Below are positions 6,977 through 13,619 of a stretch of 19,187 nt of DNA, in pieces. Positions within the stretch are counted from its first letter, which is position 1. Every line of letters begins with the position of its first letter. The stretch is taken from assembly GCA_033765345.1 (NCBI GenBank), contig JANRIC010000236.1, positions 1 to 19,187 of the forward strand, written 5' to 3'. The DNA comes from JANRIC01 sp033765345 (lineage in GTDB: Bacteria; Bacteroidota; Bacteroidia; Cytophagales; Microscillaceae). Made by a program: the position numbers and the translations under genes. Under the pieces are notes generated by a model. That model searched no databases and had not been told where the DNA came from. It saw only the letters and a program-made list of their open reading frames with translations.

Positions 6977-9550
6977 ATGATCAAAAAGGAAGAAATTATC
7001 CCTTTACTTCCAACATACCTACTTAATTCAAAAATTTATTCATTGGTAATTACAGACCTTGAAGGGAATTATGTATTTGTAAATGAAGTATTTAAAAAAA
7101 AATTTTCATTTGTCTCCGAAGATTTGATCGGGCTTCCTTTTCTTGCTACCGTTCATCCTGAGGATATTGAGAAATGCAATCAAGCAGCTTATGCCTGTAT
7201 TATAAATCCTGACTTAACCCTCGAGGTGGATATCCGAAAGCCCAAACAGGATAATCAAGATTATTATTGGACGAGCTGGGAGTTTTCGCTTTTTAAAAAT
7301 AAACAAAACCAAGCAATTGGAATCATAGCGATCGGATATGACATCACCCCTCAAAAAGCCCTTGAGAAAGACAAGCAGCTACTCTCTGAGCGTTTTGAAA
7401 AAATTGTCGAGAATATACCCAGCTTTGTTTATCAGTTTTGTATCCGACCTGAGGGTACTTCTTTTTTCCCTTATGCAAGCCCCCAATCCAAAGCACTTTT
7501 AGGGGTTTCTCCCGAACTCCTTCAGATCAGTGATGCAGATGCCTTAAAACTTGTACACCCGGATGATCTTGATATCCTAGTCTTGTCTATGCGTGAATCT
7601 GCGGAGACTCTAACCCCCTGGAAACACGAATGGCGTACCCTGATCAATGGGAAAGTACAATGGTTAGGAGGAAGCTCAACGCCTCAAAAAATGGATGACG
7701 GTTCTATCGTATTTTATGGATATATTCAGGATATTACCAATAAAAAACTTGCCGAACAAGCCCTTGTCCAAAGTAAAAACACCCTCAAAGAAACCATTGA
7801 TAATGCTCCAGGTGCTTTTTATCAATACATCATTGACCCTGATGGTCACGACCGGATTTTTAACATCAATCGCGGATTGTATGAAATCTGGGAAATTAGC
7901 CAGGAAGATATTAAACAAAAACCCAATATACTTTGGGATGCAATACACCCTGATGACCTTGAAATCACACGCAAATCTGTAAAAGAATCTGCACAAACTC
8001 TCAAACCCTGGGATTGGCAGTTTAGGATCATACCCCCTTCGGGCAAAGTCAAATGGCTTTATGGGCGAGGAACTCCACATCCTCAGCCCGGAGGTGCCGT
8101 GATGTGGTATGTATTTGTGACAGATGTAACTGCCAGGAATCAAGCACAACAAGAATTGGAAAAAATACAAGCACTACTCTCAGAAACCGGTAGAATCGCT
8201 AAAATAGGTGGCTGGGAGCTAGATATTGACACAGATGTCATTACCTGGACTCCCGAAGTATACCGGATTTATGGCGTAGATGTTAGTTATGAACCCAACC
8301 GTATCCAGGATATGATTCCTTATCCGCCCGACGATAGGGAACTACTCAGACAAAACCTTGATCTGGCTATCCAATCAGGCAGATCTTTTGATCTGGAGCT
8401 TCGATTGATCAATGAACAAAATCAGTTGATTTGGGTCAATGTGAAAGGCAAAGCTATTTTTAAGGATTATAAAGCCTTCAAATTGGTAGGTACTATACAG
8501 GACATCACAGAACGAAAGCAAGCTGAACAAAAAATCAGAGATTCCGAAATCAAACTCAAAGCTATATACAACAGCTCAAGTGAGCAAAACTTATTCATCA
8601 GCCCGCAGTACAAAATCCTTTCCTTTAATCAAGCAGTCAGAGTAAACGTAGAGAAAATCCATCAAAAAGAAATTCAAGAAGGGCAAAGTATATTGGATTA
8701 CATCTTTGATGTAGATAAACTCAGCTATATGAAAAACTTCAACCTTGCGCTTCTGGGTGAAACCATTCAGATAGAGCGGGAAATCAACTTTGGAACCTTT
8801 ACACAGTGGTTTCAGGCGAGCTATTTCCCAGTGTATGACCAGGAAAATAAACTCATCGGCGTAGCGAATAATTTTAGAAATATAAGCGAACGTAAAAAAG
8901 CCGAAAAATATCTTCTCGAGAGTAAAGAACGATTCAGAAATATGATTGAATCCTCACCTGTACCTAAGTTTATGATGGATGCTCAGGCGAATATTATTTT
9001 TATCAGTCAAGCATTTATACAAACTTACGGATATGATTCCCAGGATATTCCTGATTTTGAATCCTGGCAACAATTAGCCTACCCTGACCCAGTGTATCGA
9101 CAATCCATCAAAAATATTTGGAACAAACAATGGGAAGCACTTGTAAAAAAAGCCCAAACTTTTGAAAATATTGAACTCAATATCCGATGTAAAGATGGCT
9201 CCATGCGGGTAGTTATGGCAGGGGTGGTTTGGCTAGAAGGTGACCCCGACCAATATAGTCTCATCACCTTGTACGACATTACAGAGATCAAAAAATATGA
9301 GCAGAAAATATTAAGCCAAAACAAAAACCTCAAAATCATTGCCTGGATGCAGTCGCACCAGGTACGCAAACCTTTATCAACTATGATGGGGCTGATCAAG
9401 CTTATTCAAGACGTAAAACCTTCCGATAAAGAGGTGTACCTGACTTATCTCTACGAAACCGCCAAAGAACTGGATGAGATCATTCATGAGATCGTACACA
9501 AAACAGAGAAATTGGATGATCAAGATCAGGATGACGTCCTCATAGACTAA
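6977..9550 (+). CDS. Six-PAS-domain sensor with a histidine-kinase-like dimerisation helix but no ATPase domain
   Basis: The 857-residue protein has no signal peptide or membrane helix and should be cytoplasmic. Six PAS/PAC units follow each other at roughly 18-125, 138-254, 268-386, 403-512, 522-637 and 648-770. Repeated landmarks include HPDD or HPED, and PAC endings such as GYIQDIT, VFVTDVT, GTIQDIT and YDITE. Units 2 and 3 are close to each other (SAETLTPW / SAQTLKPW), suggesting internal duplication. Residues 783-845 resemble a HisKA phosphoacceptor helix pair: AWMQSHQVRKPLSTMMGL, with His794 in the H-box position. The protein then stops, about 60 residues after the H-box, where a kinase would continue into HATPase_c with N and G boxes. 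No such sequence is found downstream in any frame before the convergent gene at 9574. It may be a phosphotransfer or signalling scaffold needing a partner kinase. Confidence 0.85.
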   Translation: MIKKEEIIPLLPTYLLNSKIYSLVITDLEGNYVFVNEVFKKKFSFVSEDLIGLPFLATVHPEDIEKCNQAAYACIINPDLTLEVDIRKPKQDNQDYYWTSWEFSLFKNKQNQAIGIIAIGYDITPQKALEKDKQLLSERFEKIVENIPSFVYQFCIRPEGTSFFPYASPQSKALLGVSPELLQISDADALKLVHPDDLDILVLSMRESAETLTPWKHEWRTLINGKVQWLGGSSTPQKMDDGSIVFYGYIQDITNKKLAEQALVQSKNTLKETIDNAPGAFYQYIIDPDGHDRIFNINRGLYEIWEISQEDIKQKPNILWDAIHPDDLEITRKSVKESAQTLKPWDWQFRIIPPSGKVKWLYGRGTPHPQPGGAVMWYVFVTDVTARNQAQQELEKIQALLSETGRIAKIGGWELDIDTDVITWTPEVYRIYGVDVSYEPNRIQDMIPYPPDDRELLRQNLDLAIQSGRSFDLELRLINEQNQLIWVNVKGKAIFKDYKAFKLVGTIQDITERKQAEQKIRDSEIKLKAIYNSSSEQNLFISPQYKILSFNQAVRVNVEKIHQKEIQEGQSILDYIFDVDKLSYMKNFNLALLGETIQIEREINFGTFTQWFQASYFPVYDQENKLIGVANNFRNISERKKAEKYLLESKERFRNMIESSPVPKFMMDAQANIIFISQAFIQTYGYDSQDIPDFESWQQLAYPDPVYRQSIKNIWNKQWEALVKKAQTFENIELNIRCKDGSMRVVMAGVVWLEGDPDQYSLITLYDITEIKKYEQKILSQNKNLKIIAWMQSHQVRKPLSTMMGLIKLIQDVKPSDKEVYLTYLYETAKELDEIIHEIVHKTEKLDDQDQDDVLID

Positions 9551-9573
9551 TTCTGCCTGCTGCCTGTAACTAC

Positions 9574-10482
9574 TTAACCCGGGTATAAATCTGATAAAGC
9601 CTCTTGTAAATGCTCGAATTGAAAACTAAAACCGCTTTTTTTGATTTTATCATTAGATACCCGATTGCCTCCCAGCACGATACCTGCCATTTCACCCAAA
9701 GCCATTTTCAGGGCAAAGGCAGGTACAGCAGGCAACAGCAAAGGACGGTGTAAAACCTGAGCAGCTACTTGGGTAAATTCGGCATTGCTGACTGGGCTGG
9801 AAGCTACGGCATTATACACCCCTTCCAAAGCCTGATTCTCAAGGGCATAGATAAACATCCTACATAGATCATCGATATGAATCCAAGACATATATTGCTT
9901 TCCTGTGCCCAAAGCCGCCCCTAACCCATAACGAATCGGCTGGACGATCTTGGGCAAAGCACCACCGTGATTGCTAAGTACAATGCCTATCCGCAGCTTT
10001 GCCGTACGAATACCAAGGGTAGAAACCTTATCTATGGCATCTTCCCAAGCTTGGGTAACTTGCGCCAGAAAATCATTTCCGGCTTGAGAATCTTCGTAGA
10101 GCAGTGCATCCCCCGTATCCAAACCATAATAACCGATCGCAGAAGCCGAAATAAATGCTTTAGGATGCAAATCAAGTCTTTTAAGTTCACTATACAGAAG
10201 TAAAGTACTCTGCGTACGGCTCTCAAGAATGACCTTTTTCCTTTCGGCAGTCCAAGACTTATCAGCCACGCCAGCACCTGCTAGATGAATGATATAATCC
10301 GCTTTTTGCAAAGCTTCTTCGTCAATCTTACCCTGAGGAATATCCCACTGATACGTTTGGATAGCTCCTGATGTATTGCGAGAGCGACTTAAATAACTGA
10401 CCTGATAGTTTTTTTGCTGAAGTAATGCAGTAAGCCTTTGCCCTACCAACCCGGTACCACCAGTGATTAAGATGTTTTTCAT
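9574..10482 (-). CDS. TIGR01777-family NAD(P)-binding epimerase (YfcH/SulA-like)
   Basis: The 302-residue product starts with a Rossmann nucleotide-binding motif, ITGGTGLVGQRL (Gly8, Gly11, Gly14). The middle carries SASAIGYYG followed by an EDSQAGNDFLAQV segment, which is the hallmark of the TIGR01777 branch of atypical short-chain dehydrogenases. The last 50 residues (RPLLLPAVPAFALKMALGEM, then GGNRVSNDKIKKSGF) match the C-terminal DUF1731 region of that family. Length is normal. The natural substrate of this family is not established. The stop is 23 bp from that of the convergent PAS gene. Upstream, the lipoprotein gene ends only 44 bp before its start, so the two may share a transcript unless the weak hairpin between them terminates. 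Confidence 0.92.
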   Translation of the reverse strand: MKNILITGGTGLVGQRLTALLQQKNYQVSYLSRSRNTSGAIQTYQWDIPQGKIDEEALQKADYIIHLAGAGVADKSWTAERKKVILESRTQSTLLLYSELKRLDLHPKAFISASAIGYYGLDTGDALLYEDSQAGNDFLAQVTQAWEDAIDKVSTLGIRTAKLRIGIVLSNHGGALPKIVQPIRYGLGAALGTGKQYMSWIHIDDLCRMFIYALENQALEGVYNAVASSPVSNAEFTQVAAQVLHRPLLLPAVPAFALKMALGEMAGIVLGGNRVSNDKIKKSGFSFQFEHLQEALSDLYPG

Positions 10483-10498
10483 GAATTAATAACACTTG

Positions 10499-10516
10499 AA
10501 AAAGTGAAAGTTCACT
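10499..10516 (-). terminator. Weak possible terminator or attenuator between the lipoprotein and epimerase genes
   Basis: On the minus strand a short stem AGTGAA/TTCACT is followed by five T, directly after the lipoprotein stop codon. The stem is only about 5-6 bp and AT-rich, so full termination is doubtful. Confidence 0.3.
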
Positions 10517-10526
10517 GTAGGCTCTA

Positions 10527-11246
10527 TTAATGCCCGATGATAAAATTTTCTTTGCGCGCTGAAGGGTCTTCCCAACCGCTAAATTCCCAGGGAGCACGGA
10601 TCATTTTTGGGTCAAAACGCACTTTAAATTCATTTTCATGTACCCAAACCAGCCATCCTTCTTTGCCTGATTTCGGCTCTTTGACCCTGATCCATTTTTT
10701 ATAAATATCCAATACATCGAATACGTTTGCATCTCCTTTGTCCCAACGTACGGTGATTCCATTTCTTTTGGGAGCTTCTAAGACGGGGTTATCTTTTGCA
10801 GAAATGCGCTCTACGGTACCTATATTTTTCATAAAATCTTCCCAGCGAATGAAGCGGTAGTTGGTAGTATCTAAAATGAGATATTTTTCTTCCTGAGTAT
10901 TTTTATTAGCGATCACATAATATCGGGTAGGATCCCAACCAGTACAGACAAAATAGCATAGTTTTCTTTCAGGATAATAGTATTCAGGTACGATATCTAC
11001 TCCGCCTTCGGCTTGTTTAAAAAAATCATATTCACCATATTTTGTTTTGATTTCTTTTTCATTATAAAACTCGAACTCCGTCCTTTTGGCATCCAGTGCT
11101 TCTTTTTTAATCGTAATCAAACCGATACCACTGTTTTTGGGAGGTGCGATAAAGTTGTTTTTTTTACCTCCACAAGCCGTAAAAATTAAAATAAGACTGT
11201 AAAATATAAAATTTTGGCCATAATTACGCGAAAAATGTTTCTTCAT
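10527..11246 (-). CDS. Lipoprotein with a C-terminal SH3-like region
   Basis: Reading from the ATG at 11246 gives 239 residues beginning MKKHFSRNYGQ, with a lipoprotein signal ending IFTAC (Cys25) and then GGKKNN. An upstream ATG at 11297 is in frame but would overlap the -7 promoter element, so it is rejected. The N-terminal half is mixed and aromatic-rich (EYYYPERKLCYFVCTGWDPTRYYV split over a turn). Residues about 155-220 contain VRWDKGDANVFDVL and KKWIRVKEPKSGKEGWLVW, which resemble a bacterial SH3 fold. I do not recognise a named family; SH3-like parts in envelope proteins often bind peptidoglycan or other envelope proteins, but this is only a suggestion here. Confidence 0.75.
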   Translation of the reverse strand: MKKHFSRNYGQNFIFYSLILIFTACGGKKNNFIAPPKNSGIGLITIKKEALDAKRTEFEFYNEKEIKTKYGEYDFFKQAEGGVDIVPEYYYPERKLCYFVCTGWDPTRYYVIANKNTQEEKYLILDTTNYRFIRWEDFMKNIGTVERISAKDNPVLEAPKRNGITVRWDKGDANVFDVLDIYKKWIRVKEPKSGKEGWLVWVHENEFKVRFDPKMIRAPWEFSGWEDPSARKENFIIGH

Positions 11247-11294
11247 GTCTTCTTTTTTATTTTGTGTGAATGCCGTAAAATTAGATATTTTTTG

Positions 11295-11323
11295 CAAACA
11301 TAATGGATTTGCTAAGAAATCAA
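11295..11323 (-). promoter_or_regulatory. Promoter of the SH3-like lipoprotein gene
   Basis: On the minus strand TATGTTTG (11295-11302) fits TAnnTTTG exactly and TTG (11321-11323) lies 18 bp upstream. The resulting transcript would start near 11289, leaving an A/T-rich leader of about 40 bases before the ATG at 11246. This decides the start codon. Confidence 0.65.
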
Positions 11324-11365
11324 GTGTAGTAAAGAGGAGGTGGGCTTGTTTCAGGCAAAATTTAA

Positions 11366-11395
11366 TTCTGCAAAGCTTTCCTTTGCACGGCAGAA
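11366..11395. other. Imperfect hairpin in the divergent intergenic region
   Basis: Between the two divergent lipoprotein genes, TGCAAAG (11369-11375) and CTTTGCA (11381-11387) form a perfect 7-bp stem with loop CTTTC; TTCTG/CAGAA can add an outer stem. No T-run follows on either strand, so it is not an obvious terminator. It could be a protein-binding site or a decayed repeat. The rest of 11247-11595 holds the two promoters and AT-rich sequence. Confidence 0.35.
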
Positions 11396-11548
11396 AACCG
11401 ACTTCTTTAACGAGGATTGAAGAAATAAATCAGTATATTAAATAATTATTAATTTAATAAGTATAAAATATTAATAAAGAGCTATTTACCAGGGATTTTT
11501 TAAAAATTATATAACATCGATATGCCTATTCAAAACAGAAATGCTTTC

Positions 11549-11556
11549 TAGCTTTG
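11549..11556 (+). promoter_or_regulatory. -7 promoter element of the beta-helix lipoprotein gene
   Basis: TAGCTTTG is an exact TAnnTTTG match 40 bp before the ATG at 11596. A clear TTG -33 element is not seen (TTC at 11529-11531 is the nearest, 17 bp away). Transcription from it would start after 11554, which excludes a TTG start there and supports the ATG at 11596. Confidence 0.5.
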
Positions 11557-11595
11557 CCTAAGTTTTTCATTGTTTTGAAAATAATAATTATTATT

Positions 11596-13335
11596 ATGAA
11601 AAAATTCAGTTTACTCTTTGCTCTTATTTTGGGCTTATTTTTCTTTACTTCTTGTGAGGATGATGACGATACTACAACTCCCACAGTACTTGATGAACCT
11701 ACTATTGGAACTGCCACAGGCACGACCATCCAGGCTGGAACTACTGCTAATGTTACTATTCCTATAACTGCTCCCGGAGGCCTTGCCTCAGTTACAGTTT
11801 CTGCTACTGCCGGTACAGCTACTGTTACTGCTGGTTCATTTACCGTTGGGGCTACTACTCAGCAGAGTGTGGTAGTATCTTATACTGCTCCTGCTACTGC
11901 TGGTAACCAAGTGATCAATGTGACTGCTACCGACCAACAATCTCCTGCCCAAACAGAGACTGGAGCCGTAGTAATCAATGTAACTACTGAGCCTGTAAAA
12001 CCAACTAGAGATGTGTTTGCGTCTGCTGCTGGTACAGGTACTGTAACTTGGGATAAAGATACAATCTATGTCTTAAGAGGTTTTATTTTTGTTAATAGTG
12101 GTCAGACGCTTACTATCGAAGCTGGTACAATCGTCAAAGGTCAGCCTGGTGCCGGTTCAGGTGCTAGTGCTTTGATTGTAGCTCGTGGTGGTAAGCTTAT
12201 GGCTGAAGGTACTGCTGCCGATCCTATCATTATGACTGCTCTTTCTGATGATACGGATGATCCTGCCGACCTTCCTGCCGGTTTGGATAGCCAGTGGGGT
12301 AGTCTTATTGTACTTGGAAAAGCCAAAATCAATGGTACTGATGCTGTTGTAGGTGGAGAAGCTGCTATTGAAGGTATTCCTACTACTGAAACTCGTGGTC
12401 TGTATGGTGGTACAGATGATGCTGATAACTCCGGTGTATTGAAATATATTTCTCTTCGTCACGGTGGTACTGAAATCGGAGCGAGTAATGAGATCAACGG
12501 ACTTTCTCTCGGTGCCGTAGGTAACGCTACCACAATTGATTACATTGAGGTATTCTCTAACTTTGACGATGGTTACGAGTGGTTTGGTGGTACAGTAAAT
12601 GCCAAGCACTTAATTTCTGCTTATGCTGGTGATGATGCCATTGACTGGGATCAAGGTTTTACTGGAAAAATTCAGTATTTATTCGTTGCTCAAGAGCCTG
12701 CTGGTACAGCTACACCTAAAGGTGGTCGTGGTTGCGAGTGTAATGGTGTAGTAAATGGTGCTACTATCAATTATGATTCTGCCCCTATTTCTATGCCTAC
12801 CATTGCCAATGCTACTTTTATCGGAGCTGGTGCAGGTGCTGCTGAAACACAAATCTTTGAATTCCGTCAGGGTTCCGCAGGTAAAGTGTACAACAGTATC
12901 TTCTTTAACTTTGCTGCTGGTCTACGTGTAAACGGTATTTCTGCTTCTGAGGCTATTGAAAGTGAAACTCGTCTGGATGCAGGTACGCTTCTTTTTGCTA
13001 ATAACCTATTTGGTGGTATCGGAAGTGCTACTGCCCTAAGTGGTGTTGGTCAAGCTAACGGCGCAATAGATAATACTGCTCTAGCTGCTAAGGTAAATAC
13101 GATGTTGGCTAACAACAACAACGCATACAACAACACTATCGGTTTGCAAGGTGCTTCTGTAACTGTGGGTGGTTTGAATCCTTTGTTGACTGCTGGTGGT
13201 GCTGCTGATGGAGTAACTACTTTTGATTTGAGTGCAGATACTTTCTTCACGACTGAAACCAAAATCGGTGCTTTCCCAACAAGTACTAACTGGGCTACCG
13301 GTTGGACTGCTTTGGATGAGTACGGATTCTTATAG
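11596..13335 (+). CDS. Surface lipoprotein with Ig-like and right-handed beta-helix regions
   Basis: From the ATG at 11596 the product has 579 residues. The signal peptide ends FFFTSC (Cys20) and is followed at once by EDDDD, an acidic run like the lipoprotein export signal that sends Bacteroidota lipoproteins to the cell surface. Residues about 30-135 are Thr/Ala/Val-rich and look like one Ig-like beta-sandwich. Residues from about 140 start with VFASAAGTGTVTWDKDTIYVL and continue through many short Gly-rich beta repeats (TLTIEAGTIVKG, ALIVARGGKLMAEG, ADPIIMTAL), the pattern of a parallel beta-helix. Cys380 and Cys382 form an unusual RGCECNG motif. I have seen this architecture in uncharacterised Bacteroidota surface proteins; no catalytic activity can be assigned. 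Codons ending in T dominate (GCT, GGT, ACT), unlike the neighbours, suggesting strong expression. The TonB receptor gene follows on the same strand after a terminator. Confidence 0.8.
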   Translation: MKKFSLLFALILGLFFFTSCEDDDDTTTPTVLDEPTIGTATGTTIQAGTTANVTIPITAPGGLASVTVSATAGTATVTAGSFTVGATTQQSVVVSYTAPATAGNQVINVTATDQQSPAQTETGAVVINVTTEPVKPTRDVFASAAGTGTVTWDKDTIYVLRGFIFVNSGQTLTIEAGTIVKGQPGAGSGASALIVARGGKLMAEGTAADPIIMTALSDDTDDPADLPAGLDSQWGSLIVLGKAKINGTDAVVGGEAAIEGIPTTETRGLYGGTDDADNSGVLKYISLRHGGTEIGASNEINGLSLGAVGNATTIDYIEVFSNFDDGYEWFGGTVNAKHLISAYAGDDAIDWDQGFTGKIQYLFVAQEPAGTATPKGGRGCECNGVVNGATINYDSAPISMPTIANATFIGAGAGAAETQIFEFRQGSAGKVYNSIFFNFAAGLRVNGISASEAIESETRLDAGTLLFANNLFGGIGSATALSGVGQANGAIDNTALAAKVNTMLANNNNAYNNTIGLQGASVTVGGLNPLLTAGGAADGVTTFDLSADTFFTTETKIGAFPTSTNWATGWTALDEYGFL

Positions 13336-13354
13336 TAGAGAGATTTCTTAGATT

Positions 13355-13397
13355 TAAAAAAGCACTTTCACTACCTCAAAGTGAAAGTGTTTTTTTT
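13355..13397 (+). terminator. Strong intrinsic terminator of the beta-helix lipoprotein gene
   Basis: A perfect 9-bp stem CACTTTCAC (13363-13371) / GTGAAAGTG (13381-13389), loop of nine bases, is followed by eight T (13390-13397). An A-run before the stem (13356-13361) can pair with the T-run, so it may also work on the minus strand. It separates most transcription of this gene from the receptor gene downstream. Confidence 0.85.
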
Positions 13398-13426
13398 AAT
13401 CATAAGTTAAAAAATAGGTGGTGTGT

Positions 13427-13483
13427 AACAAGTAATGCTGTTTGTTCAAAACAGTCAGCTGTGAAGACATAACCCACGGCGAC
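13427..13483 (-). repeat. Dispersed repeat, copy A (reverse orientation, degenerate hairpin)
   Basis: Read on the minus strand, these 57 bp align without gaps to 17500-17556 with 51 identical positions. The last 25 bp hold the core TTTTGAACAAACAGCATTAC plus TTGTT, shared also with 16562-16587. The 10-bp hairpin that is perfect in the 17500 copy is largely lost here. The copy sits between the lipoprotein terminator and the receptor gene. Confidence 0.8.
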
Positions 13484-13619
13484 TTATTATTAGCGCATTA
13501 CATCTTTAATACTACCAAAAAATAAACAATATCAAGTAAGTGACCTTTTAAAGAAATTAAACTTATTTGCAGCTTATTTGTACCAACTTTGCGAATCATT
13601 TTATTCAAAACTATCATTT

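Noticed and set aside
9551..9573. A frameshift that would restore a histidine kinase ATPase domain after the PAS protein.
   Set aside because: The remaining 23 bp and the sequence beyond, in all plus-strand frames, contain no N-box or G-box; the convergent epimerase gene begins at once.
11247..11297. Extended N-terminus of the SH3-like lipoprotein from the ATG at 11297.
   Set aside because: That ATG lies on the predicted -7 promoter element, and the signal peptide starts naturally at the ATG at 11246.
11554..11595. Extended N-terminus of the beta-helix lipoprotein from a TTG at 11554.
   Set aside because: It would overlap the -7 element TAGCTTTG and place extra residues before a typical lipoprotein signal peptide that begins at the ATG at 11596.
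13578..13619. Upstream start of the TonB receptor at 13578.
   Set aside because: It adds 14 residues before a clear signal peptide that begins MKKITN at 13620.
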